A stretch of DNA of 64,000 nt from Epiperipatus broadwayi. Taxonomy: Eukaryota; Onychophora; Udeonychophora; Euonychophora; Peripatidae. The notes below the pieces were generated by a model. It saw only the letters and a list, made by a program, of their open reading frames with translations, was not told the DNA's origin and did no database searches. The stretch's first letter is position 1, and each line of letters opens with the position of its first letter. Positions 36,230 to 47,589 of this stretch are shown piece by piece. The stretch spans positions 810,001 through 874,000 of the forward strand of contig JAQFVV010012510.1 in assembly GCA_028023455.1 (NCBI GenBank), given 5' to 3'. The position numbers and the translations under genes were made by a program.

Positions 36230-38030
36230 GAATTAAATCAATAGGAAGATAACTGATATACTATTATGAACTGCAACAAAGATAGTTGCTATAAAAAAGC
36301 AGCAATTAACCAATAAATTTTCTACTGAAACTAGGACAATTCGTGAAGAATACCAAAATATACAATAATGATACAAAAAAGTTAATAATGATATAAGAAA
36401 ATATAATAGTTGATCAACAAGGAAAGTTATAGAAGATAAAAGTCTCAAAGGTGTAAAAGAATATTTTAGTATTAGTAGGAAAATTATTTCTACAATAAAA
36501 AAAAAAGATCCAAATTATTTTTAAAACGAGAGATGACATCATGAAACGTGTGAAGAAATTTATAAACAGCTATATAATAATAAAGAACAAGGAAACAAAA
36601 AATCCTCTATAGTTATAACATCTTCTGAATTGCCCAATATTTTAAAAGAAATGAGGCATGCAATAAAATCTATGAAGAAGGCAAAAGCTTCAGTTAATGA
36701 TAGAATTATAATCAATATCTTAAAAGAAGCAACTGAAGATATAAAAAAATTATTGACAAAATTATATACCAAATATCTGAATGATAAAGATATACCAGAT
36801 AAATGGAAGAATGCAATACTAATATTGATTAAAAAAACATCAGAAATTATCAACTTAACAGTCATTTATCAGTTTTGTACAAAATAATTATAATTTGTCT
36901 GCAGTGAACTTTGTATTTTAACCAACGAAAATAATAGTTTGAGAACTATTGATCACATTCACATATTTAGAGAGGTTATAGAAAGTACCAATGAATATGA
37001 GTTGTCATTTTATGCTTTGGATTTAATTGTGAAAAGGCATTTGATTCTTTAAGCATTTCTTCAGTGTTTAAAGCATTGGATCATCAAGATAAAGATAATT
37101 GTCATCAAAATACAAGAGCAATGATTAGATTTATATAGTCTTATTAAGAAGATTAAAATTGAGAAGAGGGTCCAATGGAGTGACTTGATATCGTTAAAAC
37201 TTTTTAAAGAATTTTATAAAAAGTATTTTGTGACTTGAAATAAAAAACCATGGGAATAAAAGTAGGTGGAGATTTTTTTAAGTCATTTAGATTTTGCAGA
37301 TGAATTTGGTTGTTTGTTTTTTTGCAAATAATGCTTCAGAACTTCAGGAAATATTGCAAGAGTTATTAGCTGGAAGTAATACTAAAGATAAATGTTAAAA
37401 AGACTAGAATAAAAAATTCAATGGATTTTCTCAAAAAAAGAAAATAAAGATTGATGGTGATGAATTAGAAGAAGTTAACAACTACAAATACCTTGTCAGA
37501 TTTTTAATACAGATAGAAATATAATAGATAAAATTAATCATAGAATTAAACTTGGATCGAGTGCTTATGGTAAAAATAACTTCATATTAAAAGGAAATTA
37601 ACCTATGTGTTTGAAAAAAGGAATTTAGTAAATGTATTTTTGCACTTCTTATAAATCTAAGACTTGGATACTTAACAGAAGAACTATTTTATACAGGTTT
37701 TAGCCTAGTCAACAAAATATATAGAGATTTATGCTAGAGGTTACTAAAAGGGAGAGAACCAATAGATTTACTGGCATGATTAAAAAATTTAAAGACTGAA
37801 GCAGAGCTGGACATATTGCTAGAGACGATAATAAAATGAACAGTCGAAATCTTAAATAAGAAATTGTAAAGGATCTGGAAAGAAACTTTGTGTAATAAAT
37901 AGGTGAAATATGGAAGTTTGCTGATATGAAGGAAGAGAGGCTAGGGATTGAAGAAATTGGATTAACTTAGGGAGACCTTTATCCTGCAGTGGATTGATAA
38001 TATTTGAAAATGATGATTATAATTGATTAC
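36230..38030 (+). mobile_element. RTE-like LINE, 5'-truncated and decayed
   Basis: The sequence is similar along its length to the plus-strand LINE at 61010-64000; for example ATAACTGATA, ACAAAGATAG and AACCAATAAA at 36250-36330 match 62640-62710. The segment 36630-36840 reads EMRHAIKSMKKAKASVNDRI and LNDKDIPDKWKNAILILIKK, the start of the RT. Later broken frames give FANNASELQEILQELL (after the YADD box) and KIDGDELEEVNNYKYL. The C-terminal marks resemble GHIARDDNKMNSR near 37800. It ends near 38030 with AATGATGATT. Many stops are present. Confidence 0.7.
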
Positions 38031-38696
38031 AGCTTTTATTTTTAATTATTTCCAGGTCATTTTTTCAATTCTTACTAATATGAATAGATTTCTTGATAAT
38101 AATAAGAATCCTTAGGATAATAAACTAAATAATAATATAGTAAAATTATTTGTTCTCAAAGCTGCAATTTTGCATAAATAGGTGAAACCAGGTGTTCTTA
38201 GCCAAAAAAAGATTCAAGGTCATCACTATATAGTAAAACTATCCATTCATCTTTATTGCAGTGGTCACAGTCATTCTTGCAATATTATACTTTTATATGA
38301 AGAGCATAATTTTAGAAAAGATTTAAAGACATCCAAATAAAAAGATTGATAAATTTATTTGTGCAAAGATTTACAAAGCATAGGAATAAGCACAATTATT
38401 TAAATTGTATGCCATTTAATCAGTTTAGAAGCTTGCTTTAACAAATAAATTTACTCATTTATTAAAACTATCTTTTCTTTTTCTTGATTGTTATCTATTT
38501 ATTTATACATGTTTAAGTATGATTAATAGTTTGATATAGAATAGTGGTTCTCATCATGGTACACATGCTCCATAGGAGGGAGCAATTTGATTTTTAAAGA
38601 GAGCAATTCAAGAATTAATAATGAATTTTTTTGAAATTATTTTTGAGTTATTAACAATGAATTTGAAAGCCCGCTAAATGTTCTTATATTTTATTA

Positions 38697-39667
38697 CACC
38701 TGTGTCTCGTTTTATGCGGAAGATAGGTTCCACAGAAAACCCGCATTAAAAAAAAATCGCACAAAAATAGACTTAATTTACCTTGAAAAATGGGGAATAG
38801 GTGCTGTAATTTTCAGAATTTGCATAAAAGCAAAGCAACAAGGAAGAATTACTTTTAAATTTGCCTTAAAAAAATAAGCAAATAAAGTATGACTAATAAA
38901 AAATTTCAAATATTTGAAATTAATACAAGACAAACTTTTTTTTACTTTTTTTATTACTACAGTACTTAATTATACATTTTTCATACATATTTTAATCATT
39001 ACCGCTAGCGTTCGTTTGTAAACTGGTAAGAAATCAGACTCGATGTGATGTGATGTATTGTGACCTCTCCTTAAACGAAGTCAAGAATCTCTCAGCAATT
39101 ATGCCCAGAGAAACCTGTTAGCCACTTTATTTTTATTCATGATGTGATGTACAACTAGCGCCATTTTCAGTCTTGTGCTGTGATAATGGTTTTCTGTTTC
39201 TATATTAAAAAAATGAGATTGCAATCAAAACAAAAAGATTATAAATTATCATTAGAAAGATTATTTTCATAAAATCTTCGTTTTTTATTTTAAAAATCTA
39301 AAAGATTATTTATTTCTGTTATATATAACAAAATACGTTTTAAAAGTTTAAATTTTTTGAATATTTATTGCAATATTTTTATATGTAAGTATAAATCTAT
39401 TATTATTATTTACTCATTAGCATAAATAGGTTATTTACATAGAAGCTAAGTTTTAAATACAGCTTCAGGCCATATTCACGTTAGCTGCTAATATAACATA
39501 TTTTTGAAAAAAAAAAAAAAGTATTTCATGTCAAAATAAATTGTTAATAATTTAAATTTCTTGATATCTAATAAATATAGTGAAATATGAAAGATATTAA
39601 GAAGAAACATGAATCACATAACTTCAAAATCGCATTAAAATAATCCGCATAAAACGAGACCCAGGTG
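38697..39667. mobile_element. pogo/Tigger-like MITE, copy 1
   Basis: A 971-bp element with terminal inverted repeats CACCTGTGTCTCGTTTTATG and CATAAAACGAGACCCAGGTG, flanked by TA on both sides. The TCTCGTTTTATGCGG motif resembles Tigger/pogo ends, and TA is the expected target. Sub-terminal AATCGCACAAAAATAGACTT is shared with the copy at 55340. There is no transposase. At 39041-39140 it contains the 3' end of an unrelated LINE. Confidence 0.8.
39041..39140 (-). repeat. LINE 3' end carried inside the pogo-like MITE
   Basis: GATGTGATGTGATGTATTG, then CTTAAACGAAGTCAAGAAT and CAGCAATTATGCCCAG, match the ends of the LINE copies at 49020-49345 and 52480-55150. On the minus strand this is the LINE 3' UTR finishing in ACATC repeats. 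The same junction occurs in the second MITE copy near 55706. Confidence 0.65.
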
Positions 39668-40842
39668 TATTCGTAAATTAAATTATGAATGTTTTTTGAA
39701 TTTCTGTTTTTTTATGCCATCTTCCTGGTGTCTTCTGTTTAAATAACCTTTACTTCTTACCTCTCCATTGTTACTTGAAGCAAATCAACTGCTTGAAATT
39801 CTATTATACTTCAACTGGCCTTTTACGCTTCCTCCACGTGAATTTCACTTTTTGAATAATAAGAATTATATATCAGGGAGGAGTATCAGGATTTTAGAGA
39901 TGCTTAGGAAGAATGAGGCCAAAAAAAGGTTTGGAATCATTGACATAGAAAGCGATCATCTTTTGGAGAGTTGAAAGATATACAAGTAGTAGCGCAATGC
40001 TGGAAAGACAATAATAATAGTTAAAGTTCAAACCTGCAGAAATTTTCCAGTGAATTGAAGCTGAAATTTAAAAGTTGTTTTTAAATTGTTAAAAAAATGT
40101 GGATTTGTTTTCATCGAATAAGATCAATAAAAAGATAACAGATTTTTTTATTAGAGATAGCTTTATAGATAGGTAGCAGAAACAAAAAGCACATTTTTTA
40201 ACATTAAAATTTTTATTGAGACAAGGAAATGAAATGTTATTTAGATAGAAGAAAGTAAAAACAATTAAAAAAGGGATCATTTAGAATAATTGAATAAGAT
40301 TCAGTAAAATGTTATAAGAAAGTACTTAATGATGACATAAAAAAATTATGAAATAAGAATAAAAATATTTACAAAATATCAACTTGGTTAGAGAAAAATT
40401 ATTTTAACACTAAACATAGTGTAGTTGCTAAAACTAGAATTGACATCATCAAATATGTGGATGAAGTCTGCAAAAAAATTGTATAAAGAATAAACAAAGA
40501 ATGGTCCGAGTAATTATGACAACTTGATGTGAAATATGTATTTTAAACAAAGAGGTGAAATATGAAATTAAATCTATTAAGATTGGAAGTATTCTGGGAA
40601 ATTGTAAAATCATTATAGAAATTTAAAAAGCAGCAAATGTTTTATCATATCCAGAAAAATATTTTTCTTTGAAGCAAGTCTCATCTTAGTACTTTTTATT
40701 AATAATTTAAAATATTTTAGAAATTTATGTTAATTGGTTACTTACATAGCATACTTATTACAAAAAGTATATATATTTGTGCATATTTAATAATTTAAAT
40801 ATTTTTTGTACAGATGTACTAATTGTTATTTATTTATTACAG

Positions 40843-40909
40843 GTGTAACAATGTTCTCTATATTAGAGGTGTTGAAGAAGAGGAAGAAGATGGAGAAATG
40901 AGGGAATAG
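40843..40909 (+). CDS. SNRPF: SNRPF exon 4 (end of Sm2 and acidic tail, stop codon)
   Basis: The 67-nt coding part completes the split arginine codon and encodes CNNVLYIRGVEEEEEDGEMRE, then TAG at 40907-40909. CNNVLYIRGV is the Sm2 motif, and the acidic tail is the same as in the human protein. The acceptor is TTTATTACAG. The four exons sum to 264 nt, that is 87 residues, one more than human. Polyadenylation signals follow at 40990 and 41013. Confidence 0.97.
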
Positions 40910-40989
40910 ATTTATATGTATATATTTTTTGTTTCAATCTTTGCTTTTTTACTATGTTAAGACATATTGTCTTTTTTTTTCATTAATTC

Positions 40990-41018
40990 AATAAACTTTT
41001 TTTGTATGAAAAAATAAA
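40990..41018 (+). terminator. SNRPF polyadenylation signals
   Basis: AATAAA occurs at 40990-40995 and again at 41013-41018, 80-104 bp after the stop, with T-rich sequence between. Either would give a short 3' UTR. Confidence 0.65.
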
Positions 41019-41525
41019 GTACATTCTTATTATTGATATTCTATGCCATATTTATGAACAAAATATTTATATTTGGAATGCTGACAATTCAGTTGCCTAG
41101 AAAAATTTTTTTTCCCAATTATCATTTGAAACCGTGTATCTACAGATTTTTTTATAAGTTTTCTTTATGCAATCAATGAATTACAAAGAAGCAATGTCTT
41201 TCATATATAAATAGAGACAAGTAATATAACTAAACTCAAAGTTTCTTGATTATTAGATTTTTTTCTTTCATATTTGTGTTGCTATGATCTATATAAATGC
41301 TATTTGCTAATTGTGAAATCATAAGCATAAAAAACATTTATGATAGTTCAAATAATAAAATGATTTTATTTAACAACCAGCCTAGAGATCTGTATTCATA
41401 TATCTCAATTAGCTAAAGTTCTGAAATAATGTACACCTCATATAAAATTCATGTGGAATTTCATTTTTATTTGTTAAATGATTAAAGAATAATTTTTATT
41501 TATGAAGGGCTATTGAATAATTTAC
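41019..41525. other. AT-rich intergenic DNA after SNRPF
   Basis: No gene or recognised repeat is seen. Confidence 0.45.
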
Positions 41526-42290
41526 TCATTATATAGGGTCTTCAGAATATGTTGAATAAATTGGAAGAAGAATGTATGGCATATGGAATGAAGATTAATA
41601 TTGAAAAGACTAAGTGTTTATGGATAGGGAGAGATGCAAAAAAACTGCAGATTGGAATCCGTGATGACACGGTTCAACAGGTGAAGAGATTTAGATATTT
41701 GGCTAGTTGGTTGAGTGAGGATGGAAGAAAGTAAAGATGAAGTTAAAAAAAGAATAGCATTGGCAAAGGAGACATTTGTGAAGAGAAAGAAGATATTTTG
41801 TGGACCTTTGGAAAAAGAATTAAGGAAGAGATTAATTAAATGTTATGTGTGGAGTGTATTAATGTATAGTAGTAAGACATGGACATTGAATAATAGTATT
41901 AAGAAACGATTGGAAGCTTTTGAGATGTGGACATGGTGAAAAATGGAAAAAATCAGTTGGATGAGTAAAATAATAAATGAAGAAGTTTTGAAAAGAATAA
42001 ATGAAGAAAGAAGATTGATTGAGAATATCAGAGAGAGAAAGAGGAACTGGATTGGACATATATTGAGAAGAGATTATAGTTTAATGAAAGATGTTTTGGA
42101 GGGAATGGTGAGTGGAAATAAAAAGGACAGAAGAGATTGCCATTATTAGATGATATAAGAGATGGGAAGACTTATGTGGAATTGAAGAAATGGGCAAGAA
42201 AGAGAATAGAATGGAAGACTGGATGAATTGATGTTGTGACTACTCTCTGGGTCTGTCTATTGGAAAGAATACTATTAATTGATTGATAGT
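41526..42290 (+). mobile_element. LINE fragment, C-terminal part of ORF2
   Basis: Three overlapping frames read LNKLEEECMAYGMKINIEKTK, VKRFRYLASWLSEDG, then VKKRIALAKETFVKRKKIFCG, LIKCYVWSVLMYSSKTWTL, LEAFEMWTW, KISWMSKIINEEVLKRIN and RKRNWIGHILRRD. This is the standard end of a LINE reverse transcriptase: the YxMKIN box, the FxYLG box, the WxxLxYxxxTWTL block and the WIGHxLR block. Frameshifts near 41735 and a stop at 41938 break it. No 5' part is present. Confidence 0.85.
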
Positions 42291-42735
42291 AAATAGGTCA
42301 AATGTAATGAAACTTGATAACAAATGAATAATTTAAAAATATTAATTTTTCAGCAAACTTAAAGTATCAAATAGAGTAAAAAAAAAATTTTTAGTTAACA
42401 AAAACAAATCTGTATCTACTTTTGCAGTTTTAATCTACTAATCTGTTGATAAATTTTTTGTTAGTTGTGGAATTTTTCTGCCTTTAGATCCTTGTACTGT
42501 TTATGAAACTGATATTTATTTTGTTTTTCTATCAAGCAATGAATATTAATGATATAATCATTGTGAGAAAACCCTATTAGTTAATTCAAAAACAGTCAAT
42601 TATTTCCATAACAATTCAATATCTCAGTAAACATGATTGAAAATTTAAATTGACAGTTAGTGTCTAATTTCTTTCTATTTGAGATATGACAGATTTTTTA
42701 ATGCCAGTACTATTTTAATTTAAAACAAACTAATT
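42291..42735. other. AT-rich DNA
   Basis: No feature was recognised. A short similarity (CCTTTAGATCCT) to the region near 1125 was noted but is too weak to define a repeat. Confidence 0.35.
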
Positions 42736-42737
42736 TA

Positions 42738-44303
42738 TTATTAGTCTAACCATACATCCTGTTTTGACCTGGACTTTACCTGTTTGAAAGTATGGCCTTG
42801 GCCAGTATATCATTTTGTCGTGATTATTTGATAAAAATCGAAAAGTTCCTAATATATACGCTGAATGCTTTATGCAAAAACTGATAAAAATATAAATTAT
42901 TCAACATGTACCTTAAACTTATTAATCAGAATATACAATAATTGTATTTATATCATAATTGATTAATTTGAATGGGGAATCCTTGGTTTGACACATTTTA
43001 TACATTCGGTTGCTCAACATGTGCAGCTCCAGTTGAGTTCAGGTTATGAGTTGGTGCAATGTTGTTGTTTTTTTGGTGTAATATTATTGTGTACATTAAA
43101 AATATTTGACCCCCAAAATTGCGTTTACGGATGAATCAAAAAAAGATCCATTTTTAAAAAAAGTTTGGTCATGTTAACAATGTGAACTACTTTTCAGAAG
43201 TTTTAGTAGCTTATGGTACATGTTTGGACATTAAAAATCATTTACAATGTGAAAAACATAAGACTAGTCTAATAGCTGCAGGTACTTCTTCAAAAATAAT
43301 GTCATATTTTAAAAATGTTGATCCAAGTGACTAAGAATTTTTAATAGCTGCTGAAGAAGCAACTTTGCATTTCATGTTGCTATTCACAGTCTTAGTTTTA
43401 AGTTTGTCAGTTGTTCATGTAATTTGATATTAAAGCTTTTTGAAACAAAATTTAGACTATCCAAAACAAAATATGAAGCTATCATTGTTAATGTGATTGA
43501 ACCACTGTGGTTTCAGCAAAACTTTGTCAAGATTTAAACAAAACAAATTTTGTGACAATATCAATGGATTCTTCCAACAGGAAATCAAAACTGTGCCATG
43601 TGTTGTTTTTTTTTGTGCCAGATTATGGAATAAAAAAAACTTAGATTTTCAATCAATTCCCAGCAAAACTGCAGAAATACTGACAAACCATTTGATGTCT
43701 TAGTCAGAACTCGTAAAGTAACGAAAAAAAATTATTCGATTTTGCAGAGGTAATTGTAATACAAATTTTGGAGGTGCTAAACGGAGAGGGGAAAATAATA
43801 TTTACAGCAGGTTAAAAAAGGAATGGGGAAGAAATATTGTATTAGTTGCGGGTGCTCACATAATTCACAAATGCTTTCAATCTGCATTTGATTAGCAGCG
43901 TTCTATAATATTTGGAAAAATAAAATTGTAAAGAGAAATGGATTCAACTATTCAGTCATGTCAAGGAAAAGAATATTTCATTGCCTAGTCTTGTTCAAAT
44001 TATAGAATATATTTTCAGTCTGCTGGGCACTTTGCACCCGTTGAAAGGATATTTTCAATAATGAATAACACATGGTCTGAAGAATGGTTGACTCTACACT
44101 AAAGCTTTATTGTACTGAAATTTTCCACACAAAAATAAAAAAATTTTTAAAGCAAGTTCATGGTAGTGATAAATATCAATAAGTTTTTAATGTATTATGT
44201 TCAGCTAAGAGTACTTAAAAATTATTACTACAAAATTGTTGCTTTTTGGTAACCAATCCGCTATTTGGCCGTCTCAATTATAGGCATGTAGCATAGTGTT
44301 ACT
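42738..44303 (+). mobile_element. Second hAT-like transposon remnant
   Basis: The left end TCTAACCATACATCCTGTTT resembles the AACCATACGTCC start of several hAT families. The right end near GGCATGTAGCATAGTG is its decayed inverse. Inside, broken frames give ESKKDPFLKKVW, DIKNHLQCEKHKTSLI (a BED-like H...H segment), FVTISMDSSNRK (catalytic-region aspartate of the hAT RNase H-like fold) and SAGHFAPVERIFSIMNNTWSEEWL (C-terminal dimerisation region). The ends are approximate and no clear 8-bp duplication was seen. It is a different family from the hAT at 17203. Confidence 0.65.
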
Positions 44304-44621
44304 TGCTGTATTGTCCTAGTTTGAAAAAAAAATATATAGTAAGTCTATTAGTGATTATATTTCCAACAATCTGAAATTGCTTGTGTTCATGTGATAATAA
44401 CTCTTCGTTTATATTCTGCCTCTAAATATACATAATGTATAATATGTTATTGATTTAAGCATGGATTTTTTTTTTTTGCCTAAATAGTATTTATGATAGT
44501 CCAACTATATGTTTATGCAAAATTCAATAACAGCAAACCATTCTCCAATAAATTCAAACCATAGTTTATTATTGCTACCAGCACATATGAAAAATTTTAA
44601 AAGAAAAACTGTCTTTCAATA

Positions 44622-45075
44622 TTATACTGCAATAACATCATAAATATGTAAATTAATACACTGTACAGGCTTACACCTGCACATACAGATATATGTAATA
44701 TATAAGGGATTCACACAACCCTCAATTCTCCAAGCTATCTCATATTGCTGACCCACCTGGTCACACACATGTTGAAAAGATAAATAATCACCAAATGTAT
44801 TTTGTGCTAAAACAGCACTCGTCAGTTGGTTTACCATCTCCACATATATATACAATCAGTGCTCAGCTTTATATCAAGATAGAAAATCTTTATACTTTAA
44901 CGGACAGGCTTCAAACTACTTCAACTCGCAACTCTTCAGCCTTCCATTTCATTGAAAATCTGATGTATGGAATGTTCAAAGCCCTCATTAGTGCCAAGGT
45001 TGTCATCCTACCCATATTGACATTAGTCATTCTGATCCCTCATGTACAGGAGAATAATCCATTTTATATACATGG
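44622..45075 (-). repeat. Family A repeat
   Basis: It is similar to the left arm of 13867-14830: CACATGTTGAAAAGATAAAT, the ribozyme, CATCTCCACATATAT, GGACAGGCTTCAA, CTCTTCAGCCTTCCAT and CCTCATGTACAGGA in the same order. One unit is present, without the inverted partner. Open frames crossing it are chance. Confidence 0.65.
44783..44835 (-). ncRNA. Decayed hammerhead ribozyme (family A, minus strand)
   Basis: On the minus strand: ACCAA, CTGACGA, a perfect five-pair stem II (GTGCT, loop GTTTT, AGCAC), then AAAA where GAAA is expected, then a shortened stem III and TTGGT. Stem I pairs. The G12 change should prevent cleavage. The copy is useful because it shows the ancestral stem II. Confidence 0.5.
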
Positions 45076-45800
45076 TAAAATAAGCGAAAGAATTTTTGCG
45101 TAAATCAATTTCTAATATTTTATCGATACATCTAGAATTTCTATTTCAAAATAAAAAACACTATATAGTTTTTTTTCATTCAGTGATCTATCTTAATCAA
45201 TTAAACTTTTCTTTGGAAAATGAATTTCATTAAAAATTATTATAATAATCTTAAACTTTGAAACTTCCTTATCAACAAAAACTGTCCTACATTTTTTGAA
45301 GAATATTTCCATCAAGCATAATTACCATATATGTATCTGTATTAAGACAAAAAAAATAGAAATATTTTTATTACTGTTACCTGTTTGCCCTTTTTATACT
45401 AATTTTTGGAATTACAATTGTTTTTATTTCTTAAATGAGGTATCTATTTTAAATATGATTAAATTTTTAGAAAACAGACCATTTTTAATTCACTTTTGTT
45501 AGAGCTTTCTCCAAATAAGGCTTTCATTTGCTGAGTGATAAAACTTTTATACCTGTGTTAAAGTCTTTCAGTTTACTAAATTAGTTATTGTTTTTTCTAT
45601 TTTTGACAGATTTGCATATTTTCATCATTTGGTGAATGAAACTTTTATACCAGTTTCAAAGCAATTCATTATTAACTACTGTCTTCGTTAAAATCACAAC
45701 AAAAGTGTTTCAGTTTGCTAAATTTATTATTATTGTTTTTTTTTTAATGTTTGCATATTTACATTATATTTCTGAAGGACAAATATTTACAACACTCGGT
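45076..45800. other. AT-rich DNA
   Basis: No feature was recognised. Two imperfect copies of a segment with AAACTTTTATACC near 45540 and 45630 are present, each followed by a cortical T-rich stretch. Confidence 0.35.
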
Positions 45801-45813
45801 ATACTATTGCAAT

Positions 45814-46309
45814 AAACATCACATGCACCACTTCTTATGCTTGTGTATAACTTTTTAAAACAGGCAAAACTCCCTATACGTATTGCCACACACAGCAAGC
45901 TAGAGTACTCGATGGATGCCAGAAGTCTTGGGCATAAAATCCCCATCTAGTACCTACTCCTCCAATATCCCCAGACTAGTTTCTGGCTTGTGGCCAGACC
46001 CATATGACTATATAAGCTAACGGGCTTGGATTGAAAACATTAAGGTGTTTTTAGTTTAAGACTCATAGTTTTGTAGTTAAGTGGAGATAAAAGGTGGCTG
46101 CTGGAGGGTTGCATTAGATCCTAAGATCTAGGTGCAGTGCTCTCAGATCCAAGGCTCCTCACTGACGAAGGCCACAAGCCAGAAACTAGTCTGGAGATAT
46201 TGGATGAGTAGGCTCTAGATGGGGATTTTATGCATAAGCCTTCTGGCATCCATTGATTACTCTAGCTTGCTGTGTGTGGCAATACATATAGTGAGTTTTG
46301 CCTGTTTTA
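45814..46309. mobile_element. Family B element with 13-bp target duplication
   Basis: A 496-bp insertion flanked by ATACTATTGCAAT on both sides (45801-45813 and 46310-46322). The left part (45814-45993) is an inverted truncated unit. The right part is a full-orientation unit with CCCATATGACTATATAAGCT, TGTAGTTAAGTGGAGATAAA and a hammerhead at 46147-46205. There is no ORF. The long, variable target duplications of this family (10-13 bp) suggest reverse-transcription-based insertion rather than a cut-and-paste MITE. Confidence 0.8.
46147..46205 (+). ncRNA. Hammerhead ribozyme, type I-like (family B)
   Basis: ATCCAA (46147-46152), TCCTCA, CTGACGA (46162-46168), GGCCACAAGCC as stem II with an A-A mismatch at its base, GAAA (46182-46185), the minimal ACTAGT stem III, cleavage base C46191, TGGAGA (one lost pair) and TTGGAT. 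The core is fully canonical. Confidence 0.65.
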
Positions 46310-46495
46310 ATACTATTGCAATGTGATAAATGCATGGGAAATGATATGAAAGTATACTATAAGAAAGTAAATCTAGATTCATTTTGTATTGAAACCCTTC
46401 TTAACTAAAATTAATGATATTCATAAAAGTACTTAAGCAAATATATTGCCAAATTTTATTTGGGGTGATGTAATCCTCAATTATAGAATTCTAAT

Positions 46496-46842
46496 CTTTA
46501 AAAAAGTAAATCTTTTGCTTCTTCAAGAAATATAATAACTAATCTTTCTTATTGCATTGCCAAATGTATCGTATAATACTAAATCATCCATGAACTTCAC
46601 TACTGTTACACAATGCTTTATTTACCAATCCCTTTTGCAATTTTGATTGCCCCAGCAATCTTCAGCTCTTGAAGTTAGGAGATATAAAAATTCTGAAGAT
46701 GATTATTGGGACAATCAAAACTATAAAAGAGGGTGGTAAATAAAGTATTGTGTAACTAGTAAAGTGCATGGATGATTTACTATTATATGAAATCTTTTGC
46801 TAGTAGTAATGAACAGCCATTAAGATTTACTTTTTTGAGGAT
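46496..46842. repeat. Foldback repeat, family D
   Basis: The arms are inverted: AAAAAAGTAAATCTTTTGC at the left against AAGATTTACTTTTTTGAG at the right. Inner segments such as CATCCATGAACTTCACTA and TTACACAATGCTTTATTTAC match the reverse complement around 46735-46775. Arm length is about 150-170 bp with small indels. There is no hammerhead core and no coding. Confidence 0.65.
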
Positions 46843-47589
46843 ATAAAAGATAAGATGCACAAACAAATAATTCATCATTATTTGAGATCACTGAATAAAT
46901 TAGAAGAAAAAAAATAGATGTCCAGAGTTTTTGTATTGATGAATGCATCTTAGTAGTAACAAGTTAGTGTAGCAAGAATGCTACGGATAATAATCTCTTG
47001 TAATTGAAAAATAATTTGTAAATAAAGGTGCAGTTTTAGATTTGTAGATATTTGAAAAATATGCATTGCAAAATTTTCACAATTACAGTTAAATATTTTG
47101 CCTTCACTATTATTCAGCATCTTTTCTTTTTCCACATGCTAGAAATAATTTTCACAAATACTAACATGAAAATCAGAAATAGTATATTTCTTTATACTAT
47201 TAACAAGTGCTGTTTTTCCATGCTAAACTGCACAGAATTTATTCCAATACGAATTTATATTTATTAACAATAACATTATCATTTGTAAAATGATCAGAAT
47301 TATTAATTTCATTTTATTCCAAGAAAATTCATTATTATTTTGATAATATTCTTTGAAATGTTACCTAATTTATAAACTCTTGTGATACTGAAAAATTATT
47401 GAGCTTAGCAATTTTTAAACATTTGAACAGTTCTGGAAGATCAAGATCGAAATTTCTATTACTTAAAAGCTGGATGGAGAAAATTTAAACTGAAGCCACC
47501 AATTATACACATGGAAGAAACAAATATATATATATTTTATGCAACCAAATCAATGTCATGTACTATAGCTAAATTATAATTATTTTTTA

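Larger units (their letters stand above)
31346..40842 (+). other. SNRPF intron 3
   Basis: The intron is 9.5 kb and carries a Penelope-like element on the minus strand (about 33655-36085), an RTE-like LINE on the plus strand (36230-38030) and a pogo-like MITE (38697-39667). The stretches 31346-33180 and 39670-40842 are A/T-rich with no recognised feature. A T-run lies at about 33127-33150. Confidence 0.85.
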
